From positions 868,001-932,000 of the forward strand of contig NZ_CP118164.1 of assembly GCF_028748185.1 (NCBI RefSeq): a stretch of 64,000 nt of DNA. Reading direction: 5' to 3'. This DNA comes from Bremerella sp. P1. GTDB taxonomy: Bacteria; Planctomycetota; Planctomycetia; Pirellulales; Pirellulaceae. The notes under the pieces are model-generated. The model made no database searches. It was not told the DNA's origin and saw only the letters and a program-made list of their open reading frames with translations. Shown piece by piece: positions 35,646-44,269 of the stretch. Position numbers and translations under genes: made by a program. Numbering within the stretch: position 1 is the stretch's first letter; the number at the start of each line of letters is the position of its first letter.

Positions 35646-36550
35646 AGGCGCGTCTGATCGACGTGCGTGTAGATTTGGGTCGTCGCGATGCTCGCGTGCC
35701 CCAATAGTTCTTGAACTTGCCGCAGATCAGCACCGCCGGCCAGCAGATGGGTGGCGAAGCTATGCCGTAGTGTATGCGGACTGACGGCTGGGTCGATCCC
35801 GGCACGGCGGGCATACTTCTTCACCAGTTCCCAGATCGCTTCACGCCGCAAGGGCCGACCCGTTCGGGTCAGAAAGAACGCTGGCGAGTCGAAGCCTCGG
35901 GCAGCCAGCTTGGGACGTTCTTTTTCTAGGTAGAGCCGACAGGCAGCAATCGCCTTCTTGCCAAGCGGAACGATCCGCTGCTTGTTCCCTTTCCCGTGCA
36001 GCCGGCAATGCCCTTCGTTTAGGTGAACGTTCTTTGCATCGAGGCCCGCGATCTCGGAGGCTCGGCATCCACAAGCATATAAGACTTCCAAGATCGCCCG
36101 ATCCCGCCGCCAGTAAGGATCTTCGCTCCAGGGGGCCGTCAGAAAGTCATCGATCTGATAGGGAGGGATCACAGACGGGATCTTCTGCCATAGCTTTTGG
36201 CAGCCCAGCAGTTCCGCCAGGTTGTCCTGCATGACCCCTTCTAGCTGAAGGTAACGGAAAAAGACCTTCAGCGAGATGATGTGCCGGGCAACGGATGCGG
36301 GAGCCAGGTTTTGCGAGTGGAGCCATGCCACGTAATCGGAAAGCTGGGCAATGGTTAGCGTGGTGGGATTTTTGGGCCCCAGCCATGTCCGAAATCGTTG
36401 TAAATCTCGCGAATAAGCTTGGATCGTATTGGGCGACAGATGACATTCGGTGGTCAAATACGTCACCATCGACGCGATCAGCCGTTCCGTTCGTTCCCCT
36501 TCGGGTTGGGGCAGCGGCCGTTTGAGTTTTAGTTTTAATTTTCGGGGCAT
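35609..36550 (-). CDS. xerD: Site-specific tyrosine recombinase XerC/XerD
   Basis: The protein has 313 residues. A core-binding domain (about 20-115, 'LTTECHLSPNTIQAYSRDL') is followed by the catalytic domain with the full set R163 (CGCRASEIAGL), K187 (HGKGNK), H259 and R262 (SPHTLRHSFATHLL), H285 (LLGHASIATTQ) and Y294 (IYTHV). Spacing and the LLGHASIATTQIYTHV motif fit chromosome-dimer resolvases of the XerCD type better than phage integrases; no phage or att site is near. It acts at dif. XerC and XerD cannot be separated surely by eye. It is convergent with the ExbBD cluster. Confidence 0.85.
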   Translation of the reverse strand: MPRKLKLKLKRPLPQPEGERTERLIASMVTYLTTECHLSPNTIQAYSRDLQRFRTWLGPKNPTTLTIAQLSDYVAWLHSQNLAPASVARHIISLKVFFRYLQLEGVMQDNLAELLGCQKLWQKIPSVIPPYQIDDFLTAPWSEDPYWRRDRAILEVLYACGCRASEIAGLDAKNVHLNEGHCRLHGKGNKQRIVPLGKKAIAACRLYLEKERPKLAARGFDSPAFFLTRTGRPLRREAIWELVKKYARRAGIDPAVSPHTLRHSFATHLLAGGADLRQVQELLGHASIATTQIYTHVDQTRLKKVHAAFHPRA

Positions 36551-36731
36551 CGAGATCCCAAGCTATTTTTAGGAGAGACTATCCACCGTATAGGTGTTTT
36601 CGGCATTCGACTGGGGCCGTCGCACGTTGCTGACGAAGATTCAGGTCGTATTGATCGTAGGGACGCAATGCGACAGAATCGTGGCAAATGCGGTCCCGGC
36701 ATTTTTGGTTAAGGCATTCGAGGAAAAGAAG

Positions 36732-37715
36732 ATGCGCGTTCTTGTCACTGGCGGAGCAGGCTACATCGGTTCGCACACAGCCCGAAAACTGGCGGCTGAG
36801 GGACATGACGTTGTGGTCTTCGACAACCTGTCCGCTGGTCATCGCGGCGCAGTCGGCAAGTTTCCCCTGGTGGTCGGAGACCTCCACGACGGCGAAAAGC
36901 TGACCACCACCCTGAAAGAATACAACATAGAATCGGTGATCCACTTTGCTGCGTTCGCCCTGGTGGGCGAATCGGTCACCAACCCAGCCAAGTATTATCA
37001 AAACAACGTGGTCGGCACGCTGAGCCTGCTCGATGCGATGCGGGCTGCTGACGTGTCACGGATTGTTTTTTCCAGCACGTGTGCCACCTATGGTATTCCG
37101 GCATCTTCGCCGATCGACGAAAGCTTTCCGCAGGCACCCGTGAACCCATATGGCTTCACCAAATTGGCAATCGAACAAGCCTTGCAGGACTATGCCCATG
37201 CCTATGGGATGGCGTTTGCGGCGCTTCGCTACTTCAACGCGGCAGGGGCTTCGCCAGAAGGGGATATTGGCGAAGACCACTCGCCTGAGTCGCACTTGAT
37301 CCCTTTGGTCTTGCAGGTCGCTTTAGGGCAACGTAAGTCGATTAGCATTTTCGGTGACGATTACCCCACCGACGACGGGACCTGCATCCGCGATTACATT
37401 CATGTCGACGATCTGGCCGACGCTCACTTGGCGGCCATGCAGCAGATTTCGTCGGACAATTGCCTGAAGCTCAACCTGGGAACGGGGCGCGGAGTCAGCG
37501 TTCAGGAGATCATTCAGGCCTGCCGAGAAGTCACTGGCATGGATATTCCTGCAGAAATTGGCCCCCGACGCGAGGGAGACCCCCCTGCCCTGGTAGCCAA
37601 CGCCGATAAGGCCCATAGAATTCTTAATTGGCAGCCAAAGTACATGGACGTCCGCGAAACGATTGAAACTGCCTGGCGATGGCATCAATCGCATCCTCAC
37701 GGATTCGCCCAGTAG
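36732..37715 (+). CDS. galE: UDP-glucose 4-epimerase GalE
   Basis: The protein has 327 residues from the ATG at 36732, chosen because it starts MRVLVTGGAGYIGSH and has GAGGA 7 nt upstream; the frame opens earlier without a signal. It is an extended short-chain dehydrogenase: nucleotide-binding GGAGYIGSH (7-15), D31/N32 of the NAD pocket, FSSTCATYG (113-121) and catalytic Y140-x3-K144 (NPYGFTKLAIEQ). The run 'YFNAAGASPEGDIGEDH' is typical of GalE. It supplies UDP-galactose for surface polysaccharides. It is followed by an acyltransferase gene after 38 bp. Confidence 0.93.
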   Translation: MRVLVTGGAGYIGSHTARKLAAEGHDVVVFDNLSAGHRGAVGKFPLVVGDLHDGEKLTTTLKEYNIESVIHFAAFALVGESVTNPAKYYQNNVVGTLSLLDAMRAADVSRIVFSSTCATYGIPASSPIDESFPQAPVNPYGFTKLAIEQALQDYAHAYGMAFAALRYFNAAGASPEGDIGEDHSPESHLIPLVLQVALGQRKSISIFGDDYPTDDGTCIRDYIHVDDLADAHLAAMQQISSDNCLKLNLGTGRGVSVQEIIQACREVTGMDIPAEIGPRREGDPPALVANADKAHRILNWQPKYMDVRETIETAWRWHQSHPHGFAQ

Positions 37716-37753
37716 CAGAAATGCGGTGAGTCCGAAAGGATTTCCGCGAACCC

Positions 37754-38974
37754 ATGCAGAATATCATCATTGAAAAGCCATACCGATTTGTTCCGCCGCA
37801 TCGCGGAACTCGCTGGCCTGCGTTCATCCAAAAATTCAATCTCTACGGAAAGTACCTCCAGCACTTTGAAGGCGTTAAGTCTTACGAGGTCCGCAACGCA
37901 GATCGACTGAAGAAGTCACTGGATGCCAAGCACGGTATTCTGTTGGCTCCCAATCATTCCCGCATGTCCGACCCGTTGGTGCTCGGCTTTCTGGCCAAAG
38001 AAGTCGACTGCAACCTCTACTCGATGGCCAGTTGGCACCTGTTCAACCAGGGATGGTTCAAGGCGTGGGCCATTCGCGTGATGGGTGGCTTCAGCATCTA
38101 TCGCGAAGGGGTCGACCGAAAGTCCCTGGCAACAGCCGTTGATGCCATGGTCGAGGCCGATCGTCCGCTGGTCGTTTTCCCCGAGGGCTCCACGACTCGC
38201 ACCAACGATCACCTGCACGCGCTTTTGGACGGAGTAGCCTTCGTCGCACGTTCGGCCGCCAAGCGACGCATCAAGGAGGGGCGCGGCGACACGGTGATCC
38301 ATCCGATCGGCATTAAGTACGTCTTTCAAGGTGACATCGATGCGACGGTCCGCCCCGTGCTGCACGAGATCGAACAACGGCTTGGCTGGCGAACCTCGGA
38401 GGAACTTCGCCTGCTCGAACGCGTCGAACGCATGGGCGAAGGCTTGTTCGCACTGGAAGAAATTCGTTACGCGGGACGTGCCTACTCAGGCGACGATATG
38501 GCTACTCGCACGTCGCGATTGATCGATTGCATCCTGCATCCACTTGAGAAAGAGTGGCTGAAGGTCGAATCGACTGGCAATATCTTGCCGCGAATCAAGG
38601 CCCTTCGCTCGCGCATGCTGCCGGATATGATCGAAGGGAAACTCTCGCCTGAAGAGCGTTCGCGTCGTTGGATGCAATTGGAAGACATCTACGTCGCGCA
38701 GCAGATCTCGTGTTATATCCCCAATTACCTGCGAGACTATCCGAGCATCGATCGCCTGCTGGAAACGGTCGAGCGGTACGAAGAAGACCTGAAGGACACC
38801 ACAACCGTTCATGGAGCGTTAAAGGTAATCATCGACGTCGAAGAACCGATTTTGGTCACCGATGAACGACGCCCCAAGGGAGATGAAGATCCGCTCATGT
38901 CGCAGCTACGCGACCGTCTTCAGGCCAAGATGACCGAACTCTCCAAAGAATCGAAAATCTACGGTTCCGAGTAA
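37754..38974 (+). CDS. PlsC-type (1-acylglycerol-3-phosphate) acyltransferase domain protein
   Basis: The protein has 406 residues. The acyltransferase domain (about 40-230) has the catalytic NHSRMSD (H68-x4-D73), GGFSIYREG (111-119) and VFPEGSTTRTND (141-152), which binds the glycerol phosphate group in the family. The C-terminal 170 residues are helical and charged, of unknown role, and unlike the short PlsC enzymes. It has no strong membrane helix. It probably transfers acyl groups to a lysophospholipid or other membrane lipid; substrate not readable. Its position after galE may reflect envelope synthesis. Confidence 0.82.
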   Translation: MQNIIIEKPYRFVPPHRGTRWPAFIQKFNLYGKYLQHFEGVKSYEVRNADRLKKSLDAKHGILLAPNHSRMSDPLVLGFLAKEVDCNLYSMASWHLFNQGWFKAWAIRVMGGFSIYREGVDRKSLATAVDAMVEADRPLVVFPEGSTTRTNDHLHALLDGVAFVARSAAKRRIKEGRGDTVIHPIGIKYVFQGDIDATVRPVLHEIEQRLGWRTSEELRLLERVERMGEGLFALEEIRYAGRAYSGDDMATRTSRLIDCILHPLEKEWLKVESTGNILPRIKALRSRMLPDMIEGKLSPEERSRRWMQLEDIYVAQQISCYIPNYLRDYPSIDRLLETVERYEEDLKDTTTVHGALKVIIDVEEPILVTDERRPKGDEDPLMSQLRDRLQAKMTELSKESKIYGSE

Positions 38975-39052
38975 TTTGGTTGGAATCCGCCAAGCCCCCT
39001 AATAAGATGGGACCAGCCACCCACCACCAGAGGACTACTTGGGGGACGTCCA

Positions 39053-40075
39053 GTGAACCAGGTCGATCGCTTAGCAGAGCTGCGGCATGGCCAAGAGGCC
39101 GACTTCTTTGCTCAACTTTTTCAGAAGGACCTTCGTCTGACACGACAGGGGCGTCCCTTCTATCTTCTCGAGTTCCGGGATCGCTCTCGCAATATCGCAG
39201 CGACAATCTGGGAAGGCTCAAGCCACGAGTCGGCTTGCCGCGATCAATGGACGGTCGGACACTTCTACAAGATCCGAGGCACGTTCCAAGAGACGATTCA
39301 CGGTGGCAAGATCGAGATCAAGCTCCTTCGCCCCGTGGAACAAGGCGATCATGAAAGTGGCTTCGATCCCGCGACATGCCAACCATCATCCGAGGCGGAT
39401 ACCCAAGAGTTGTTCGACCGCGTGTTGGATTTGGTCGATCAAGAGATCGATACTCCGGAGCTTCACTCCCTAGTCACAACCATTCTAGAAACGAATCGCG
39501 AGCGTATTGAAACGCTGCCTGGTGCCCTGCATCACCATCATGCGTATGCCGGCGGATTCCTGGAACACATCTACAGCGTGACCCAAAACGTTCTGTACTT
39601 GCTGAATACCTACCGTGGGCAGCATTCTTCGCTTCGCGAACCGATCACGCGGCAGTTAACCATCGCAGGTGCCCTGCTGCACGACATCGGTAAACTAGCC
39701 GAGTTGGATGGCGAGGTTGCCAACACTGCCTATACGCCGGAAGGTGAGTTGGTAGGGCACATCGTTTTAGGACGCGACCTGGTACGAGACACTGCTCGCG
39801 ATCTTGGCATTGAACTCAATTCGCCGTGGCTGCTTCGCTTGGAACATCTGGTTCTCAGCCACCAAGGAACGGCCGCCAATGGAAGCCCCAAGGCACCCAT
39901 GACTTGGGAGGCCAACTTGATCTACTGGGCCGATGAACTGGACGGAAACATCTTTCGTCTGGCCAAGGCCTGTCAGCAGCAGGATGACGGGACCCCCTTC
40001 GTGCCTAAGAGCAACCCGTTTGGGCGACGTGTCTATCGGGGGGATTTGCCCTCGCAACCGGAAGACCCGTCATAG
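39053..40075 (+). CDS. OB-fold plus HD-domain protein (YhaM-like 3'-5' exoribonuclease)
   Basis: The protein has 340 residues. The N-terminus is an OB-fold-like region (about 24-95, FYLLEFRDRSRNIAATIWEG, 'VGHFYKIRGTF'), followed by an HD domain with 'HHHHAYAGGFLEHIYSV' (160-176), the HD pair H210-D211 in ALLHDIGKLAEL, and a later H236. This OB-HD order is that of Bacillus YhaM, a metal-dependent 3'-5' exoribonuclease. The start is GTG at 39053 with GGGGGA 6-7 nt upstream. Activity on RNA is inferred from architecture; another phosphohydrolase function is possible. Confidence 0.75.
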   Translation: MNQVDRLAELRHGQEADFFAQLFQKDLRLTRQGRPFYLLEFRDRSRNIAATIWEGSSHESACRDQWTVGHFYKIRGTFQETIHGGKIEIKLLRPVEQGDHESGFDPATCQPSSEADTQELFDRVLDLVDQEIDTPELHSLVTTILETNRERIETLPGALHHHHAYAGGFLEHIYSVTQNVLYLLNTYRGQHSSLREPITRQLTIAGALLHDIGKLAELDGEVANTAYTPEGELVGHIVLGRDLVRDTARDLGIELNSPWLLRLEHLVLSHQGTAANGSPKAPMTWEANLIYWADELDGNIFRLAKACQQQDDGTPFVPKSNPFGRRVYRGDLPSQPEDPS

Positions 40076-40189
40076 TCGTCAAAATATTTCTTCTGCGTTT
40101 TTCGACAACCATTCACCGTAGCCTACGTTTACGTGACCCATCCAACGGTTGGTTGGTAAGGGGTACACAAATACACTGGGGCTGACTGG

Positions 40190-41482
40190 ATGTTTCTGTT
40201 TCTGCTGCTGATGATTGGAGCCAATCTGTTGATCGGATTCTGCGCCGCCGTGCGCGTCCGTCAGTTGATCCAAAGCCAACCTTCCATCGTCGCAGTCGAG
40301 ACCGAAGAAGTCTTTCTCAACGATTTCGAGAACCAGGCGGCTGCTGACGAGAACACCGATGCAGCCAAGCCAGAGCAACCGCAGCCGGAAGCCGAAGAAG
40401 TCATCCCATACGAATACCTTTCCGCCCTGGAAGAAGAGTCCGTCGTCGCCAACAGCCTGGTCGAAGCGTCAGCCCAAGTTCTTCGCCTGGAAGTCGGCAA
40501 GTATCGAGCTCGGCTGATCGAAATTGAGAACAAGCTTCGCGAGACGTGGTACCAACCGACCGAAGATGCCCTGCACGAAATTGCCGAGCAGCTGGATACG
40601 GTCAACATCGATTGGCTCGACAAACAAGCAGAAGCCGCCCAGCACCTGGACAACAGCCAGTCAGGCCTCGGTGCCTATAGCGATATCGGCAGCCGTCTCT
40701 GCGATACGCTGTTCGAGCAAACGGCCCAAATCGAAACCACGCTTAGCAACCTGCAGCAGATCGATTTCCAAGACAACCTGAACGATGTATGTCGCAAGCT
40801 GGTATTGGAAATCGCTCGACTGGTCGATCTATGCCATGATCTGCGTGACAAGATGACCGAAACGATCGTCACCGTCTTGCGAGCCGAGAAGCGCCTGGGC
40901 ACGGTCGACAAAGGCATGAAGTTCGACTCGCTAACTGGCTTGAAGAATCGCACAGGCCTTGAATGCCAGATCTTTGAGTGGTGGCGAGATGACATTCGTC
41001 GAGAACGCGCGTTGAGCCTTGCCGCGGTCGACATCGACGAGTTTCGCAAGTTAAACGAACGCCTCGGGACGGAAGTGGGTGACATGGTCATCGGCTCGGT
41101 CGGGAAATACCTTGCCGACTGCATGCGAACAGAACGCGGCTTTGAATATGCCATGCGTCTGGAAGGTCAACGATTCATGCTCTTCTTCGGCGATGTCGGC
41201 CCTCGCGGGGCAACCAGCGCCGTTGAACGTATTCGTCAGACAATTGACGGAACGTTCTTTGAGTACGATGGCGAAGAACTCGAAATCAGCGTCAGTGCCG
41301 GCGTCACGGAAGCTAAGCCTGACGATACCGTCCCTAAGCTGTTCACGCGAGCGATCACGTCCTTGCGGACGGCGAAAAAGAATGGCCGCAATCGCACGTT
41401 CATCGACGAAGGCCAGGGCCCCAAGCCAATCGATCCGCCGACCTATCAGATTCGCGACAAGGTCATTACGATCGGCAAGTAG
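40190..41482 (+). CDS. Membrane-anchored GGDEF-domain protein with a degenerate active site
   Basis: The protein has 430 residues: one N-terminal membrane segment (about 2-20), an acidic linker, a long helical/coiled-coil region (about 85-240) and a GGDEF domain. DSLTGLKNR (246-254) and 'AAVDIDEFRKLNERLG' (278-293) are conserved, but the signature loop reads EGQRF (325-329) in place of GGDEF, so diguanylate cyclase activity is unlikely. It may bind GTP or c-di-GMP, or act through protein contacts. It is a single gene between the OB/HD gene and convergent prmC. Confidence 0.85.
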   Translation: MFLFLLLMIGANLLIGFCAAVRVRQLIQSQPSIVAVETEEVFLNDFENQAAADENTDAAKPEQPQPEAEEVIPYEYLSALEEESVVANSLVEASAQVLRLEVGKYRARLIEIENKLRETWYQPTEDALHEIAEQLDTVNIDWLDKQAEAAQHLDNSQSGLGAYSDIGSRLCDTLFEQTAQIETTLSNLQQIDFQDNLNDVCRKLVLEIARLVDLCHDLRDKMTETIVTVLRAEKRLGTVDKGMKFDSLTGLKNRTGLECQIFEWWRDDIRRERALSLAAVDIDEFRKLNERLGTEVGDMVIGSVGKYLADCMRTERGFEYAMRLEGQRFMLFFGDVGPRGATSAVERIRQTIDGTFFEYDGEELEISVSAGVTEAKPDDTVPKLFTRAITSLRTAKKNGRNRTFIDEGQGPKPIDPPTYQIRDKVITIGK

Positions 41483-41491
41483 ATCGCGATG

Positions 41492-42373
41492 TTAAGCGGC
41501 CTTCTTGGCAATCAAATATCGATCGAGCTTCGCCAGGTCTTTACCAATCGATACCTTCTCGTAGAACCCGGTCGCTTCGGCCATCTCGGCAACGCGTTTA
41601 GCAACCATTGGACTGAATTCCAACAGCAGCCATCCATCGGGCTTCAGATAGCCGGCAGCTTCTTCCAAGATTCGCTTGAGAACGGCGGTGCCTTCCTCTT
41701 CAGCGAACAAAGCAACGTGCGGCTCATGCTCGATCACATGGGCATCCATCAAGGGCCGTTCCGATTGGGCGATGTAGGGCGGATTGCTGACGATGACATC
41801 AAACCGGGAACCACTGGGCACCGCCTGGAACAGATCGCCGACGGCAAACTCGAGTCGCTCGCTCACGCCGTGTTTCTCGGCATTTAGCTTCGCGACGGCC
41901 AACGCCTTGTCACTGATGTCGGTTGCCAGCAAACTTGTGTGCTTAAGCTGTTTGGCAATGGTGACCGCGATGATCCCGCTACCGGTTCCGATATCGAGAA
42001 TGCTGACCGACTGATCGGCCGAACGCCCCTTGAGAAGATCAAGCGTTTCGATCACCAGGTGCTCGGTCTCAGGCCGCGGAATGAGAACGTCCGGCGTGAC
42101 CATGAATTCCATCGAGTAGAACTCACTGGTCCCCAGCACATAGGCGACCGGTTTGCCGGCGGCTCGCTGCTTGACCAGTTCTCGAAACTTTGCACGCTTT
42201 TCTTCGTCTACGACTTCCTCGAACCGGGCATAGAGCTGAATCTTGGGACAACTCAGGGCATGGCCTAGCATCAGTTGAGCTTCGAGCCGAGCCTCTTCGC
42301 TACCCTTCGATTCCAGGTACTCCGTCGTCCAATTCAAGAGACGGCCAATCGTCCATGGTTCGGCAGTCGACAT
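41492..42373 (-). CDS. prmC: Peptide chain release factor N5-glutamine methyltransferase PrmC
   Basis: The protein has 293 residues. The N-terminal helical domain (to about 85) binds release factor; the methyltransferase domain has LDIGTGSGIIAVTIA (126-140) for S-adenosylmethionine and the catalytic NPPY (197-200). 'LIPRPETEHLV' is typical of PrmC. It methylates the Gln of the GGQ motif in RF1/RF2. It lies 51 bp downstream of prfA, its substrate, and a rpmE-prfA-prmC order is common in bacteria. Confidence 0.94.
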   Translation of the reverse strand: MSTAEPWTIGRLLNWTTEYLESKGSEEARLEAQLMLGHALSCPKIQLYARFEEVVDEEKRAKFRELVKQRAAGKPVAYVLGTSEFYSMEFMVTPDVLIPRPETEHLVIETLDLLKGRSADQSVSILDIGTGSGIIAVTIAKQLKHTSLLATDISDKALAVAKLNAEKHGVSERLEFAVGDLFQAVPSGSRFDVIVSNPPYIAQSERPLMDAHVIEHEPHVALFAEEEGTAVLKRILEEAAGYLKPDGWLLLEFSPMVAKRVAEMAEATGFYEKVSIGKDLAKLDRYLIAKKAA

Positions 42374-42424
42374 GCGGGCAAATTCGCCTTGAAGAAAGGG
42401 TTGGGACCGACGGCAGTTCGCGGC

Positions 42425-43501
42425 TTAGTCGAGATCTCCCATCTCGCCACGAAGCTGCTCACGATCGTGATCGATCAGCGCGTCGATGACTGGCTGCAAA
42501 TGACCGGCCATCACCTGATCGAGCTTATATAACGTCAAATTGATACGGTGGTCGGTAATGCGGTTTTCCGGGAAGTTGTACGTGCGGATACGCTGACTTC
42601 GGTCACCAGACCCGACGAGGCTCTTCCGCTCGTCAGCACGTTCCTTGGCTTCCTTCTCACGCTGGCTATCGTACAGCTTCGTCTTCAACAGACGCAGAGC
42701 TCGATCCAGGTTCTTGTGCTGACTTCGTTCTTCACAGCACTGAACGATGATGCCTGTTTCCTGGTGAATCAGACGCACGGCGGATGCCGTCTTATTAACA
42801 TGCTGCCCGCCGGGACCGCTACTGGCCGCGTAACGCTCGACCGTGTAGCTATCGGGGCTGAGATCGAATTCCACTTCTTCCGGTTCGGCCATCACGGCGA
42901 CGGTTGCCGCCGAGGTGTGCACGCGGCCCTTGGTTTCCGTTTCCGGAACGCGTTGGACGCGGTGGCCGCCACTTTCGTATTGCATCTCGCGGTAGGCACC
43001 TTCGCCGTGGACCGAAATGATCACTTCCTTGAACCCGCCCAACTCGGTCGGGTTGGACTCCATGATCTCGTATTTCCACTTCTTGGATTCGGCGAAACGC
43101 TTGTACATTTCATACAAGTCGCGAGCGAAGAGGGCTGCCTCGTCACCGCCGGTACCACCGCGAATTTCCAGGACAATCTTATCGCGGTCAGCATCCTCGC
43201 CACCGATGGTCATGTCCAAGAGGTCGCGCCAGATTTTCTCTCGCTTTGCCTTGAGGTCGACGAGATCCGCTTCGGCCAATTCGGCCATCTCGGCATCGTC
43301 CCCTTCCATCAGTTCCCGAGCATCTTCGATCTCTCGAACCACGTCCTTGAACTGACGATAGCGCGTGGCGGTACGAGCCAACGAACCGTGTTCGCGGGCA
43401 ACGCTGGCCATTTGGGACGAGTTCGACAACACGTCCGGATCGCTCATTTGCTTTTCGAGAAACTCGAAGCGAGCAAGCTTTTCTTCCAAAATCTCGCGCA
43501 T
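42425..43501 (-). CDS. prfA: Peptide chain release factor 1
   Basis: The protein has 358 residues, the normal RF1 length. The stop-codon recognition tripeptide region reads RVPETET (PET at 186-188, the P-x-T of RF1, which reads UAA/UAG), and the peptidyl-tRNA hydrolysis motif GGQ is at 231-233 ([12 protein letters not shown]). '[15 protein letters not shown]' is also typical. RF2 would have SPF in place of PxT. It is followed by prmC, which methylates its GGQ glutamine. Confidence 0.96.
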   Translation of the reverse strand: MREILEEKLARFEFLEKQMSDPDVLSNSSQMASVAREHGSLARTATRYRQFKDVVREIEDARELMEGDDAEMAELAEADLVDLKAKREKIWRDLLDMTIGGEDADRDKIVLEIRGGTGGDEAALFARDLYEMYKRFAESKKWKYEIMESNPTELGGFKEVIISVHGEGAYREMQYESGGHRVQRVPETETKGRVHTSAATVAVMAEPEEVEFDLSPDSYTVERYAASSGPGGQHVNKTASAVRLIHQETGIIVQCCEERSQHKNLDRALRLLKTKLYDSQREKEAKERADERKSLVGSGDRSQRIRTYNFPENRITDHRINLTLYKLDQVMAGHLQPVIDALIDHDREQLRGEMGDLD

Positions 43502-43570
43502 GAGAGGCTTCGTCCTGAGAGATAACCTGACCGATGGATTCCAACGTCAGGCCGATTGCGGGATTCTACG

Positions 43571-43607
43571 AAAACACGCGAGTCCCCAGTGCCAGGAAAC
43601 TCGCGTG
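43571..43607 (-). terminator. Intrinsic terminator after rpmE
   Basis: CACGCGAGT (43575-43583) pairs with ACTCGCGTG (43599-43607); on the minus strand the stem is followed by TTTTC. It lies 26 bp past the rpmE stop, between rpmE and prfA. The loop is 15 nt with possible inner CC/GG pairing. Confidence 0.7.
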
Positions 43608-43632
43608 ATGATGGCGTTCAAAATGGAAGAAG

Positions 43633-43863
43633 CTACTTCTTCTTTTTCTTCGACAGACTTGCGTAGTTGCCGGCGAACTTGTTCTTGAACTTCTCGATAC
43701 GGCCGCCCGAGTCGACGAAGCGTTCCTTACCGGAGTAGAAAGGGTGGCACACGTTACAAACGTCGACCACGATTTCCTTGCGGGTGCTTCGCGTGGTGAA
43801 CGAGTTGCCACAACCGCATTTCACTACGGTTTCGTTGTATTTGGGATGGATGTTTTCTTTCAT
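43633..43863 (-). CDS. rpmE: 50S ribosomal protein L31 (zinc-binding type)
   Basis: The protein has 76 residues. It starts [16 protein letters not shown] and has the four cysteines of the zinc form, C16, C18, C36 and C39 (KCGCGN and [11 protein letters not shown]), the latter being the L31 signature. A Lys-rich tail (SKKKKK) ends it. It binds the central protuberance of the large subunit. A consensus promoter lies about 70 bp upstream and an intrinsic terminator follows, so it can be expressed alone. Confidence 0.97.
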   Translation of the reverse strand: MKENIHPKYNETVVKCGCGNSFTTRSTRKEIVVDVCNVCHPFYSGKERFVDSGGRIEKFKNKFAGNYASLSKKKKK

Positions 43864-44261
43864 TGACCTTCACTCCGTGGCAAGTTCGCGGACGAGCCCT
43901 GCGCCGGTCCGTTCCCTTGATGTGCTGGAAAACCTACGATTATAGAGCCGGCATCGACAATGGGCAATCGCAGATAGCACTGCTAAATCCTTACCCAGGC
44001 GCTTTTTCCCTCGCGATCACGCTTTTCGCTTCATCCACAGGCAAAGTGCCCATGTTGTCGGCATCCTTCTTCACGGCTGCCACCTCGCCACTATTCTTTC
44101 CAACCCACTCGTAATAAAAGACTTGCATCTATTCGCGAGGCTCGTCCACGGCATCCCGGCATGCATTATGCCTATTCCCAAAAGACGTGAAGAGAGGCTT
44201 CCCCTCGTAATGGAGATGAGGGGACCCAATAAAGTCCTGGAAATGAACCAAGACCCAGCTG
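43864..44261. other. Intergenic region between divergent rpmE and the transporter fusion
   Basis: This 398-bp stretch contains the rpmE promoter (43939-43967) and a short upstream frame (44243-44269) overlapping the transporter start. Short open frames on both strands lack ribosome sites and were not called. I see no promoter for the transporter gene. Confidence 0.5.
43939..43967 (-). promoter_or_regulatory. Sigma70-type promoter of rpmE
   Basis: On the minus strand a perfect -10 TATAAT (43939-43944) lies 17 bp after TTGCCC (43962-43967, four of six matches to TTGACA). The expected start is near 43932, giving a leader of about 70 nt before the rpmE ATG. Confidence 0.65.
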
Positions 44262-44269
44262 ATGAATGA
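44243..44269 (+). CDS. Possible 8-codon upstream ORF overlapping the transporter start
   Basis: ATG at 44243 opens an 8-codon frame (MNQDPADE) whose TGA at 44267-44269 lies just past the ATG (44262) of the transporter gene, in another frame. Such an overlap could couple or limit transporter translation. No good ribosome site precedes it, so it may be chance. Confidence 0.25.
   Translation: MNQDPADE

Noticed and set aside
35609-36550. Integrase of a mobile element
   Set aside because: The recombinase has XerCD-like motifs, housekeeping neighbours, no tRNA or att repeats, and no phage genes nearby.
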